DNA from: Pseudonocardia parietis
GTDB lineage: Bacteria; Actinomycetota; Actinomycetes; Mycobacteriales; Pseudonocardiaceae
Direction: 5' to 3'
DNA length: 64,000 bases
Assembly: GCF_017876315.1 (NCBI RefSeq)
Contig: NZ_JAGINU010000001.1
Span: forward strand, 2,852,001 to 2,916,000
Shown here: one piece after another, positions 25,678 through 34,618 of the stretch
Numbering within the stretch: position 1 is the first letter of the stretch
Layout of the letters: every line of letters starts with the position of its first letter
The notes under the pieces: model-generated
What the model was told of the DNA's origin: nothing
Database searches by the model: none
Seen by the model: only the letters and a program-made list of their open reading frames with translations
Program-made: the position numbers and the translations under genes

Positions 25678-27099
25678 ATGACCGCACTCGACGACGCCAC
25701 CGCCCGCGAGGCCGGTGCGACGCCCGACGCTCCCGCGATGTCCCCGGCGGCCGCGTCGGCGGGCAGACACCTCTGGATGCACTTCGCCCGCATGCACGGC
25801 CGCGACGGCGCCGACCCGGTCCCCGTGATCACCAAGGGCGAGGGCGTGCACCTGTGGGACGACCGGGGCAGGCGGATCCTCGACGGGCTGGCCGGGCTGT
25901 TCGTCGTGCAGGCCGGGCACGGCCGTCGCGAGCTCGCCGAGGCCGCCGCCCGGCAGGCGTCGGAGCTGGCGTACTTCCCGGTCTGGGGCTACACCACGCC
26001 GCCGGCCGCCGAACTCGCCGAGCGGCTCGCGCACCTGGCCCCGGGCGACCTGAACCGGGTCTTCTTCACCTCCGGCGGCGGCGAGGCCGTCGAGAGCGCG
26101 TGGAAGGTCGCCAAGCAGTACTTCTCGCTGCGCGGCAAGCCCACCAAGCACAAGGTGATCAGCCGGGCCACCGCCTACCACGGCACCACCCACGGGGCCA
26201 TGGCGATCACCGGGCTGCCGGCGATGAAGAAGGACTTCGAGCCGCTGGCCCCCGGCGGGTTCCGGGTGCCGAACACCAACCTGTACCGCCACCCCGAGTT
26301 CGACGGCGACGCCGAGGCGCTCGGCCGCTGGGCCGCCGACCGGATCGAGGAGGCGATCGGCTTCGAGGGCGCCGACACCGTCGCCGCCGTGGTGCTGGAG
26401 CCGGTGCAGAACTCGGGTGGCTGCCTGACCGCGCCGCCGTCGTACTTCGCCCGGGTCCGCGAGATCTGCGACCGGCACGACGTGCTGCTGGTCTCCGACG
26501 AGGTGATCAACGCGTTCGGCCGCCACGGGCATCCGTTCGCCTGCAGCAGGTTCGGCTTCACCCCGGACATCGTCACCTGCGCCAAGGGCATGACGTCGGG
26601 CTACGGCCCGCTCGGCGCGATGATCACCTCGGACCGGGTGATCGAGCCGTTCCTGGAGCCGGGTGTCACGTTCCCGCACGGCTACACCTGGGGCGGGCAC
26701 CCGGTCTCGGCCGCCGTCGCGCTGGCGAACCTCGACCTGATGGAGCGCGAGGACCTCTACGGCCGGGTCCTCGGCAACGCCGCGGCGTTCGAGGCGACCC
26801 TGCGCAAGCTCGAGGACCTGCCGATCGTCGGCGACGTCCGCGGCGACGGCTACTTCTGGGCGATCGAGCTGGTGAAGGACAAGGCGACCCGCGAGACGTT
26901 CGACGCGGCGGAGCGGGAGCGGCTGGTCAAGGGCTTCCTGCCGCGGGCGCTGCTGGACAACGGGCTCTACTGCCGGCCCGACGACCGGGGCGACGTCGTC
27001 GTGCAGCTGGCGCCGCCGCTGATCGCCGGGCAGGCCGAGTTCGACGAGATGGAACAGATCCTGCGCCACACATTCACCGAGGCCTGGGCGCTGGTCTGA
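25678..27099 (+). CDS. Class III PLP-dependent aminotransferase (omega-amino acid type)
   Basis: A 473-residue fold-type I transaminase. Landmarks are LWMHFARMHG and HLWDDRGRRILDGLAGLFVVQAGHGRRELAEA (substrate region), FFTSGGGEAVESAWKVAKQY (phosphate site), VVLEPVQNSGG, LLVSDEVINAFGR, and the Schiff-base lysine Lys303 in CAKGMTSGYGPLG. The pattern is closest to beta-alanine/GABA/taurine:pyruvate transaminases. AAGGAG precedes ATG 25678. The divergent PucR regulator supports a role in amine or omega-amino-acid degradation. Exact substrate not resolved. Confidence 0.92.
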   Translation: MTALDDATAREAGATPDAPAMSPAAASAGRHLWMHFARMHGRDGADPVPVITKGEGVHLWDDRGRRILDGLAGLFVVQAGHGRRELAEAAARQASELAYFPVWGYTTPPAAELAERLAHLAPGDLNRVFFTSGGGEAVESAWKVAKQYFSLRGKPTKHKVISRATAYHGTTHGAMAITGLPAMKKDFEPLAPGGFRVPNTNLYRHPEFDGDAEALGRWAADRIEEAIGFEGADTVAAVVLEPVQNSGGCLTAPPSYFARVREICDRHDVLLVSDEVINAFGRHGHPFACSRFGFTPDIVTCAKGMTSGYGPLGAMITSDRVIEPFLEPGVTFPHGYTWGGHPVSAAVALANLDLMEREDLYGRVLGNAAAFEATLRKLEDLPIVGDVRGDGYFWAIELVKDKATRETFDAAERERLVKGFLPRALLDNGLYCRPDDRGDVVVQLAPPLIAGQAEFDEMEQILRHTFTEAWALV

Positions 27100-27116
27100 C
27101 CGGCGGGACGGCGCGG

Positions 27117-27548
27117 TCAGCGGACCCGCGACGGCCGGGGCCGGCCGCGCCGCCGGTAGCTGTAGGCGAGCAGCACCAGCAGCAGCACGCCGGAGAGGAT
27201 CAGTCCCGCTCCCGTGGCCGCGCCGCCGAACGGCAGGCTCGGCACGACCCACCAGACGATGCCCGCGACGATCGACACCACGCCGGTGAGCACGGAGAGC
27301 ATGATCCGCGCCCGGGTGGCCACGCTCTGCTCGGCGGCGTCCGCCGCGTACCGGCGGACCAGTCCCAGATAGCGGTCGGCGATCGGGAACTGCTTGGCGA
27401 GCACCAGCACACCGGCCAGCACCAGCAGCATCCCCGGCCCGGGCAGCACCAGCAGCGCGACCCCGGCGAGCAGGAGCAGACCCCCCACGAGTGCGGTGAC
27501 CACGCGCACCACGGACGGGCCGGGCCGGCGGGTGGGCGAACGGCGCAT
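27117..27548 (-). CDS. PGPGW-type transmembrane protein
   Basis: A 143-residue membrane protein. Two N-terminal helices carry the VLPGPGMLLVLAGVLVLAKQFP motif characteristic of the PGPGW family (here PGPGM); two more helices follow (ARIMLSVLTGVVSIVAGIVWWVVP, AATGAGLILSGVLLLVLLAYSYRRRGR). Basic ends face the cytoplasm. Function of the family is unknown. ATG 27548 or the ATG four codons earlier. Convergent to the aminotransferase, divergent from plsB. Confidence 0.75.
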   Translation of the reverse strand: MRRSPTRRPGPSVVRVVTALVGGLLLLAGVALLVLPGPGMLLVLAGVLVLAKQFPIADRYLGLVRRYAADAAEQSVATRARIMLSVLTGVVSIVAGIVWWVVPSLPFGGAATGAGLILSGVLLLVLLAYSYRRRGRPRPSRVR

Positions 27549-27669
27549 GGTCCCCGGCATACCCGCCACGCCCGGTGGTACGCCCGTCAGTTGTTCCCCA
27601 ACCCGCCGGTAACTACGTTGAGACCGGCAGGCGACGGGAACCTGCCGGACCACGCCGACGGGGGATTCC

Positions 27670-30036
27670 ATGACGACCGACGCGCGAACCGGCTCGCCCG
27701 AGGTGATCGTCCTCCAGGCCCGGTCGCACACCGAGCGGGCGATCCTGCGCCGCTGGGCCGCGGAGCACCATCCCGGGGCGCCGGTGGTGCCGATCGGCGA
27801 CGGCCCGGAGGCCCCGGCCGCGCTCGGTGAGGCCCTGCACGGTGACGGCACCGTGGTCGTCCCGGCCCGCGTCGCCTGGGTGACCCCGGAGGTCGGGGAT
27901 CCCGGCGCGATCGGCAAGCTGCGCGGGCTGGTCACCACCGCCGTCATGCGGATGGCCTGGTCGCCGCTGCATCCGGCGCTGGCCCGGCACCGCCCGGACT
28001 CCGCCCGGGTGGCCGTCGGCGAGCCCGCGACCGTCGCCGACCTGATGTCGCGGTTCGTCGCGCAGGAGAACGGGCGGCGCGGCTCGGACGGGTTCGCCCG
28101 GTTCGTCGCCCGGCAGGCGGTGCTGGCCTGCGACCGTGCCGAGCGCCGCATCCTCGGCGACCGGTACAAGGTTCCGCGCCGGATGGTCGAGCAGATCACC
28201 TCCGCCACCCGCTTCTCCGAGCTGGTCGCCCGGCTCGCGACCCGGACCGGCCGGCCCGCGCCGGACGTCGCCGAGCAGCTCGAGGACTGCCTGCACGAGA
28301 TGGCCGCGGTGCAGAGCCCACCGGCCATCGACGTCTTCCGGGCGATCATGGGCCCGATGCACGCCAAGGCCTGGGACGTCCAGGTCGACGAGGCCGGCCT
28401 CGAGCGGCTGCGCGAGCTCAACCGGGACCACGCGCTGGTCTTCCTGCCCAGCCACCGGTCCTACGCCGACCCGCTGCTGCTCGCGGAGGTCCTGCACGAG
28501 CGCAACTTCCCGCGCAACCACGTGCTCGGCGGGAACAACCTGTCGTTCTGGCCGATGGGCGCGCTCGGCCGCCGGGCCGGGATCGTGTTCATCCGGCGCA
28601 GCTTCGGCGGCGACGCGGTCTACAAGGCCGCGATCCAGGAGTACCTCGGGCACCTGCTCGCCAAGCGGTTCAACCTCGAGTGGTACATCGAGGGCGGTCG
28701 CAGCCGGACCGGCAAGCTCCGCCGCCCCCGGGTCGGCCTGCTCCACTACCTGGTCGCCGCGATGGAGGACCGGCCCGGGCTGGACGCGATCCTGGTCCCG
28801 GTCTCGATCGCCTACGACCAGCTGCACGAGGTCGGCGCGATGGCCGCCGAGCAGCGGGGCGGCGAGAAGAAGGCCGAGGGCCTCGGCTGGCTCTACCACT
28901 ACTTCCGTGAGCAGAGCAGGCACATCGGCACCGCGCAGGTCCGGATCGCCGAGCCGGTCTCGCTGCGCGACGCCCTCGCCGAGGCAGGGGACGGCTCGGC
29001 GCAGCTCGAGAAGGTGGCGTTCCGGGTGTGCGCGGGGATCAACGCCGTCACCCCGGCCACCGCCACGTCGCTGGTCACGTTCGCGTTGCTGTCCGCCCGG
29101 GACCGCGCGCTGACCCTGCAGCAGGTCCGTGAGGTCGTCGCCCCGCTCGCGGACCACCTGGAGGCGCGCGACGTCCCCGTCCCGATCGCGGAGCTGCGGA
29201 CCCGGCACGGCCTGCGGATGACGCTGGACCGCCTCGCCGACGCCGGCGTCGTCACCGTCTTCGAGGGCGGGACCGAGCCGGTCTTCACGATCGGTTCCGG
29301 CCGCCACCACGTGGCCGCCTTCTACCGCAACGGGACGCTGCACCACCTGCTCAACCGGGCGCTGCTGGAGGTGGCGCTGCTGCGCATCGGCGACGCGCGC
29401 GACGACGAGGACCTGCTCGACCTCGGGTGGCGCGAGCTCTCCCGGTTGCGGGACCTGCTGAAGTTCGAGTTCTTCTTCTCCACCCGCCGCGAGTTCCGCG
29501 GCGAGATCCTGCGCGAGCTCGACCTCGTCGATCCCGACTGGCGACAGCGCAACGCGCGCCCGGCCGACGTCCGCGCGTCGTTGCGGCAGGCCCCGCTGCT
29601 GGTCGCCCCCGGTGTGCTCCGCTCCTTCCTCGACGCCCAGCTCGTCGTCGCCGACCGCCTCGCGGCACTGGGTGACCGGCCGCTGCCGGAGGAGAAGGAG
29701 TTCCTCGACGACTGTCTCGGCGTGGGCCGGCAGATGCTGATGCAGCACCGGCTGGACCGGCCCGACTCGGTCTCGCGGGAGCTGTACGCCACCGCGTTGC
29801 GGCAGGCGGAGAACCGGGACCTGGTCGCCGACGGCGACGGTGTGCCGCTCACCGAGAAGCGCGGGTTCTGGCTCGCCGAGGTGACCGCGGTGATCGATGA
29901 TCTCGGGAGGCTGGGCGACCTGCAGCGGGCGCGGCTCGAGGTGGTCCTGGGGACGGGCGACGACGAGCCACCGCCGGCGCGGGCCCTGCCGGCAGCCCAG
30001 GAACGTGAGGAGGGGGACCGTGGTGTCGCGAGCTGA
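27670..30036 (+). CDS. plsB: Glycerol-3-phosphate 1-O-acyltransferase
   Basis: A 788-residue PlsB/GPAT, the enzyme that acylates sn-glycerol-3-phosphate to start glycerolipid synthesis. The four acyltransferase blocks are visible: SHRSYADPLLL (catalytic H and D, near residue 262), GGNNLSFWPMGALGRRAGIVFIRR, WYIEGGRSRTGKLRRPRVGLL and ILVPVSIAYDQL. Length is normal for the PlsB class. It heads a four-gene unit (PlsB, HAD-PlsC, WS/DGAT, hydrolase) whose genes overlap end to end. Probably peripheral on the membrane. Confidence 0.93.
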   Translation: MTTDARTGSPEVIVLQARSHTERAILRRWAAEHHPGAPVVPIGDGPEAPAALGEALHGDGTVVVPARVAWVTPEVGDPGAIGKLRGLVTTAVMRMAWSPLHPALARHRPDSARVAVGEPATVADLMSRFVAQENGRRGSDGFARFVARQAVLACDRAERRILGDRYKVPRRMVEQITSATRFSELVARLATRTGRPAPDVAEQLEDCLHEMAAVQSPPAIDVFRAIMGPMHAKAWDVQVDEAGLERLRELNRDHALVFLPSHRSYADPLLLAEVLHERNFPRNHVLGGNNLSFWPMGALGRRAGIVFIRRSFGGDAVYKAAIQEYLGHLLAKRFNLEWYIEGGRSRTGKLRRPRVGLLHYLVAAMEDRPGLDAILVPVSIAYDQLHEVGAMAAEQRGGEKKAEGLGWLYHYFREQSRHIGTAQVRIAEPVSLRDALAEAGDGSAQLEKVAFRVCAGINAVTPATATSLVTFALLSARDRALTLQQVREVVAPLADHLEARDVPVPIAELRTRHGLRMTLDRLADAGVVTVFEGGTEPVFTIGSGRHHVAAFYRNGTLHHLLNRALLEVALLRIGDARDDEDLLDLGWRELSRLRDLLKFEFFFSTRREFRGEILRELDLVDPDWRQRNARPADVRASLRQAPLLVAPGVLRSFLDAQLVVADRLAALGDRPLPEEKEFLDDCLGVGRQMLMQHRLDRPDSVSRELYATALRQAENRDLVADGDGVPLTEKRGFWLAEVTAVIDDLGRLGDLQRARLEVVLGTGDDEPPPARALPAAQEREEGDRGVAS

Positions 30037-31510
30037 ATCCGGCCGGGCGCAGCGCCTGCGGGCGATCCGGGAGGCGCCGCCGGGACCGGGGACCGTCGCG
30101 TACTTCGACTACGACGGCACCGTCATCGACGGCTACTCGGCAGGCGCGTTCTACCGCACGCGGCTGCGCGAGTTCGACGTCGGCCCGGTCGAGCTGGTGC
30201 GCACGCTCCGGTCCGGGATGCGTGGCATCCGCACCGACGAGGACTTCAAGGAGTTCCTCTCCATCACCCTCGCCACCTGGAAGGGGCGCACCGAGGACGA
30301 GCTGCACGCCCTCGGCCGCGCGCTGTTCCGCGACGAGATCGCCGGCGCGCTGCACCCCGAGATCTGGGAGCTCGTCACCGCGCACACCGAGCAGGGTCAC
30401 CAGGTGGTGATGGCGTCCTCGGCGACCCGGTTCCAGGTGCAGCCGATGGCCGAGGAGCTCGGCGCCGACCGGGTGCTGTGCACCGAGCTGGAGGTGGCCG
30501 ACGGCGTGCTCACCGGCCGGGTCTCCGGCATCTCGCTGTGGGGTGCCGGCAAGGCGGCCGCGGTCCTCGCCGACGCCCACGACCAGGGCGTCGACATCGG
30601 AGACTGCTTCGGCTACGCCAACGGCACCGAGGACGCCGAGTTCCTCTCCGCCGTCGGGCACCCGGTCGCGGTGTCGCCGACCGACTCGCTGCGCGAGCTG
30701 GCGACCGAGCTGGGCTGGCCGATCCTGGACTGCGCGCCCCGCGGCGGGCTGTTCCCCGACGTCACCGACCTGGCCCGCACCGCCGTCTTCTACGGCGGCA
30801 TGGCAGGTGGGCTGGCCGCGGCGGCGGGGGCGGGCCTGCTGCACGGCTCGCGCCGCACGTTCGTCGACATGGCCGCCGGGGTCGGCGCCGACGTCGCGTT
30901 CGGACTCGCCGGGATCGGCGTCGACGTCACCGGCGCCGAGCACCTCGTCGCCGCCCGGCCGTGCGTGTTCGTGTTCAACCACCAGTCCAAGTTCGACGTG
31001 CCGATCCTGATGAAGCTGCTGCGCGAGAACTTCACCGGGGTGGCGAAGAAGGAGGCGGCGCAGATCCCGGTCTGGGGCCAGCTGTTCCGGATCGCCGACG
31101 TCGCCTTCGTCGACCGGGGGAACTCCACCCAGGCGCGTGCGGCGCTGCAGCCTGCCGTCGACAAGCTCCGCGAGGAGGGGATCTCGCTGGCCATCGCCCC
31201 GGAGGGGACCCGGTCGCCGACCCCGCGCCTCGGCCGGTTCAAGAAGGGCGCCTTCCACATCGCGATGCAGGCCGGGGTGCCGATCGTCCCGGTCGTCATC
31301 CGGAACTCGGGCGAGATCATGTGGCGCGGTGCGCAGACACTGCGCGGCGGCACCGTCCAGGTGGTCGTGCACCCGCCGATCGACACCACGGACTGGGTGC
31401 CCGAACACGCGGGCACCTACGCCGAGGAGGTCCGCGAGCTGTTCCTCGACACCCTGGCGCGCTGGCCGGAGCGGCGGGTGGTCCTGGAGGAGGGCACACC
31501 GGATGAGTGA
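30020..31510 (+). CDS. HAD phosphatase-PlsC acyltransferase fusion
   Basis: A 496-residue two-domain protein. The N-terminal HAD-IB domain has DYDGT (Asp30, Asp32), MASSAT and GDCFGYANGTEDAEFL. The C-terminal PlsC domain has NHQSKFD (near residue 320), VDRGN, and PEGTRSPTPRLGRFKKGAFHIAMQAGVPIVPV. This fusion is typical of mycobacterial and related actinobacterial lysophosphatidate acyltransferases; the HAD part may dephosphorylate a lipid or serine phosphate. GTG 30020 (or 30023) follows AGGAGGGGG and overlaps the plsB end by 17 bases. Confidence 0.92.
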   Translation: MVSRAESGRAQRLRAIREAPPGPGTVAYFDYDGTVIDGYSAGAFYRTRLREFDVGPVELVRTLRSGMRGIRTDEDFKEFLSITLATWKGRTEDELHALGRALFRDEIAGALHPEIWELVTAHTEQGHQVVMASSATRFQVQPMAEELGADRVLCTELEVADGVLTGRVSGISLWGAGKAAAVLADAHDQGVDIGDCFGYANGTEDAEFLSAVGHPVAVSPTDSLRELATELGWPILDCAPRGGLFPDVTDLARTAVFYGGMAGGLAAAAGAGLLHGSRRTFVDMAAGVGADVAFGLAGIGVDVTGAEHLVAARPCVFVFNHQSKFDVPILMKLLRENFTGVAKKEAAQIPVWGQLFRIADVAFVDRGNSTQARAALQPAVDKLREEGISLAIAPEGTRSPTPRLGRFKKGAFHIAMQAGVPIVPVVIRNSGEIMWRGAQTLRGGTVQVVVHPPIDTTDWVPEHAGTYAEEVRELFLDTLARWPERRVVLEEGTPDE

Positions 31511-32942
31511 CACCCCGGGGACCTGGGGCGGTGCCCGCGAGATGTCGCCGTTCGAGGTCATCATGTGGCGGGCCGAGGCGGGCGAGCCGCGCCTGCGCTG
31601 CCCGGTGCTCGCGGTGGAGATCCTCGACGCGACGCCGGAGTGGGACCGCCTGTGCGCCGCCGTCGACTGGGCGACCCGGATGGTCCCGCGGTTCCGCGAG
31701 CGGGTGCGGGAGCCGCTGGGCGGGCTCGGCACGCCGTACTGGATCCACGACGTCGAGTTCGACCTGCACTACCACCTGCGGCGCGTGCGGCTCCCGGGAG
31801 CGGGGACCGAGGTCTGGAGCGGGCTCGGCCCGATCGCCGAGCAGTTCTCGATGACCCCGTTCGACCGGGCCCGGCCGCCGTGGGAGGCGATGCTGGTCGA
31901 GGGACTGCCCGGCGGGCGGTCCGCGTTCCTGTTCAAGCTGCACCACGTGCTCACCGACGGGATCGGCGCCGTCCAGCTGCTGTCCCAGCTGCACAGCCGC
32001 AAGCGGGAGCACGACGACGCCAAGCCCCAGCCGCCGGCGCCCGCGACCGAGGCGCCGGACCCGGTCGCCGAGATCGACCGGCTGGTCCGCCGCGAGCTCG
32101 GGACGGTGCCACGTGCGGCCCGGGCCGTGCGTGACGTGCTCGGCGCGCTCACCCGCCCGGTGTCCGCGGTCCGCAGCACCGCCGGTTACCTGGGATCCGC
32201 GGTCCGGGTGCTGTCCCCGCCGTCCGGTGCGGCGTCGGAGCTGCTGCGCCCGCGCGGGCTGTCCTGGCGGTTCGCCGCGCTGGACGTGGCCTTCGCGGAC
32301 CTGCGCGCGGCGGGCAGGTCGGTGGGCGGGTCCTTCAACGACGCCTACCTGGCCGCCCTGCTCGGCGGGTTCCGGCTCTACCACGAGGAGATGGGCCATC
32401 CGGTCGCCGCTGACGCGACCCTGCGCACGTCGACACCGGTCTCGGTGCGGCGGGCAGGCGACGTCGCCGGGGGCAACCGGTGGGCGCCGGCCCGGATCAG
32501 CGCCCCGATGGGGATCGTCGACGCGGGGGAACGGATGCGCACGGTCGGCGCCCGGATGCGCGCGGCGCGCGACGAGCCGGCCCTGGAGAGCCCGGACGTC
32601 GTCGCGCCGTTGGTGGCCCGGCTGCCCGGGCCGGTGCCGGCGGCACTGGTCGTCGGCGCCGGGACCGCCGGGACCGACCTGCAGGCGTCCAACGTTCCGG
32701 GACTGCGTTCCGAGGCGTACCTGTGCGGGGGCCGGATCGAGCGGGTCTACCCCTTCGCCCCGCTGCCCGGCTGCGCCGCGATGATCTCGGTGGTCACCCA
32801 CGGCGACACCTGCTGCGTCGGCGCGAACCTGGACGCGGCCGCGATCACCGACCGGGACCTGTTCACCGAGTGCCTCGCCGCCGGGTTCGCCGAGGTCCTC
32901 GCCGTGGTACCGGGTTCGGCGGAACCGGTGGTCGTGCGGTGA
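31503..32942 (+). CDS. Wax ester synthase/diacylglycerol acyltransferase (WS/DGAT)
   Basis: A 479-residue acyltransferase of the bacterial bifunctional WS/DGAT family. The catalytic HHxxxDG motif is HHVLTDG (near residues 147-153). N-terminal MSPFEVIMWRAE and the C-terminal SNVPGLRSEAYLCGGRIERVYPFAPL match the family. It joins acyl-CoA to diacylglycerol or alcohols, making storage triacylglycerol or wax. It overlaps the preceding gene by 8 bases and its stop overlaps the next start (GTGA), completing a Kennedy-pathway operon. Confidence 0.92.
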   Translation: MSDTPGTWGGAREMSPFEVIMWRAEAGEPRLRCPVLAVEILDATPEWDRLCAAVDWATRMVPRFRERVREPLGGLGTPYWIHDVEFDLHYHLRRVRLPGAGTEVWSGLGPIAEQFSMTPFDRARPPWEAMLVEGLPGGRSAFLFKLHHVLTDGIGAVQLLSQLHSRKREHDDAKPQPPAPATEAPDPVAEIDRLVRRELGTVPRAARAVRDVLGALTRPVSAVRSTAGYLGSAVRVLSPPSGAASELLRPRGLSWRFAALDVAFADLRAAGRSVGGSFNDAYLAALLGGFRLYHEEMGHPVAADATLRTSTPVSVRRAGDVAGGNRWAPARISAPMGIVDAGERMRTVGARMRAARDEPALESPDVVAPLVARLPGPVPAALVVGAGTAGTDLQASNVPGLRSEAYLCGGRIERVYPFAPLPGCAAMISVVTHGDTCCVGANLDAAAITDRDLFTECLAAGFAEVLAVVPGSAEPVVVR

Positions 32943-33733
32943 CCGCGTACCGGCGCGGCGGTTCGGGGGAGCCGCTGCTGTTGCTGCACGGGGTCACGTC
33001 GTCGTGGCGGGCGTGGAAGCCGGTGCTGCCGATGCTCGAACAACACCACGACGTCTGGGCGGTCACGATGCCGGGCCATCTCGGCGGGCCGCCGCTGCCC
33101 GGCGGCGACTTCTCGATCGACGTCGTGGTGGACGCGCTGATCGAACAGCTGGACGAGCTGGGGGTCGACGAGGCCCCGCACGTCGTCGGGAACTCGCTCG
33201 GCGGCTGGGCTGCGCTGGAGCTGGCCCGGCGTGGGCGGGCGCGCTCGGTGGTCGCGCTGTCCCCGGCCGGGGCGTGGGGGATGCCGTCGGACCTGTACCG
33301 GCTCCTCGCGACCTTCCGGGTGGGTGCGCTGCTCGCCGGGTGGCGGCCGGTGCGCCGGCTCGCCGGCTGCGGGCTGATCCGGCGCCTGCTGCTGCTCACC
33401 GTCGCCGAGCGTGCCGACCGCTACACCCCCGAGGAGGTCGACGAGCTGTTCGACGACCTCGCCGGCTGCACGATGCTGGAGCCGTTGCTGTCCGCCGCGA
33501 GCATCGAGACCGCGATCGCGCCGTTCGACGAGCTGCCGTGCCCGATCCGCATCGCCTGGTCCGGCTCGGACCGGACGATCCCCTTCGCCCGGTACGGGCA
33601 GCCGATGGTGGACGCGGTGCCGGGTGCCGACCTGGTCGTGCTGCCCGGGGTCGGGCACGTTCCGATGGTCGACAACCCGGCGCTGGTCGCGTGGACGATC
33701 CTGCAGCACACCCGCTTCGAGGTGACGTCCTAG
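32939..33733 (+). CDS. Alpha/beta hydrolase, glycerolipid operon
   Basis: A 264-residue alpha/beta hydrolase with the oxyanion region LLLLHGVTSSWRAWKPV, nucleophile elbow GNSLGGWAALELA (Ser near residue 86), a late Asp in WSGSDRTIPF and His in LPGVGHVPMVDNPALVA. Lid helices around residues 110-175 are hydrophobic. Placed last in the PlsB-PlsC-WS/DGAT unit, with GTGA coupling; it may trim acyl esters or act as a lipase, but substrate is not established. Confidence 0.85.
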   Translation: MTAYRRGGSGEPLLLLHGVTSSWRAWKPVLPMLEQHHDVWAVTMPGHLGGPPLPGGDFSIDVVVDALIEQLDELGVDEAPHVVGNSLGGWAALELARRGRARSVVALSPAGAWGMPSDLYRLLATFRVGALLAGWRPVRRLAGCGLIRRLLLLTVAERADRYTPEEVDELFDDLAGCTMLEPLLSAASIETAIAPFDELPCPIRIAWSGSDRTIPFARYGQPMVDAVPGADLVVLPGVGHVPMVDNPALVAWTILQHTRFEVTS

Positions 33734-33757
33734 GCACCTGCGGTGATCTTCAGCGGA

Positions 33758-34498
33758 TCAGTCGTGCTCGGTCTGCTGTTGCTGGGCCAGGGCCGCGGAG
33801 ACGGCCTTGACGACCGCGTCCTCGGCGCGTTGCGCGTCGACGCCGAGGCCGGACAGGACACCGTCGCCGTCCTCCTGCTCCAGCAGCGCCAGCAGGATGT
33901 GCTCGGTGCCGATGTAGTTGTGCCCCAGCCGGAGCGCGTGGCGGAAGGTGAGCTCGAGCGCCTTCTTCGCAGCCGGGTCGAACGGAATGAGGTCCGGGAC
34001 GTCGTCGGCCCGTCCCGGGAGCACCGCGGTGGCGGCCGCGCGGATCGCGTCCGGGGCGATGCCCTGGCGGGACAGCAGCACGACGGCGAGTGCCTGCGGA
34101 TCGGCGAGCAGCCCGAGCACCAGGTGTGCCGGGGCGATCAGGGCGTTACCCGCCGTCGCGGCCTCGTTCTGCGCGGCGACCACGACGTTGCGGGCCCGCG
34201 GGGTGAAGCGCTCGAAGCCCTGCTGCGGGTCGAGCGGCTCGGACGCCTTCGGGACGAACCGCTTCTGGGCGGCCTGTTTGGACACGCCCATGCTGCGGCC
34301 GATCTCGGTCCAGGACGCGCCCGAGCGGCGGGCCCGGTCGACGAAGTGGCCGATGAGGTGGTCGGCGACCTCGCCGAGGTGGTCGCCGGCGATGACGGCG
34401 TCGGAGAGCTGGTCGAGCGGGTTCTCGTGGGTGCCGGTGATGGCGGCGATGAGGTCGTCGAGCCGGACGGTGTTCGTGATGGGAGAAGGTGAGGTCAT
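33758..34498 (-). CDS. HTH-Clp_N domain regulator (ClpC N-domain without ATPase)
   Basis: A 246-residue cytoplasmic protein. Residues about 45-85 look like a helix-turn-helix (LIGHFVDRARRSGASWTEIGRSMGVSKQAAQKRFVPKA). Residues 95-240 are a complete double Clp_N repeat (FTPRARNVVVAAQNEAATAGNALIAPAHLVLGLL; LELTFRHALRLGHNYIGTEHILLALLEQ), the part of ClpC that binds adaptors and phosphoarginine proteins. No AAA+ domain follows. It may be a DNA-binding protein that senses or sequesters ClpC substrates. Two dyads overlap its promoter, suggesting autoregulation. ATG 34498 appears leaderless. Confidence 0.85.
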   Translation of the reverse strand: MTSPSPITNTVRLDDLIAAITGTHENPLDQLSDAVIAGDHLGEVADHLIGHFVDRARRSGASWTEIGRSMGVSKQAAQKRFVPKASEPLDPQQGFERFTPRARNVVVAAQNEAATAGNALIAPAHLVLGLLADPQALAVVLLSRQGIAPDAIRAAATAVLPGRADDVPDLIPFDPAAKKALELTFRHALRLGHNYIGTEHILLALLEQEDGDGVLSGLGVDAQRAEDAVVKAVSAALAQQQQTEHD

Positions 34499-34501
34499 GC
34501 G

Positions 34502-34546
34502 GTCAACCCTAGGTTGACGGTGGCGGATCGTCAACCATGAGTTGAC
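34502..34546 (-). promoter_or_regulatory. Leaderless promoter with two GTCAAC/GTTGAC operators
   Basis: Minus strand: TTGACG (34534-34529), 17 bases, TAGGGT (34511-34506), then seven bases to ATG 34498. Two dyads overlap it: GTCAACC-CTA-GGTTGAC (34502-34518) over the -10 and GTCAAC-CATGA-GTTGAC (34530-34546) over the -35. Centres are 28 bases apart. The arrangement fits repression by the gene product itself. Confidence 0.75.
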
Positions 34547-34618
34547 CGTGCGCCGCCGCGCGGCGGGCTCGCCTGCTCGGTACTCTCCGCGCCCACGGCT
34601 GTCACACGATCGCGTGAG

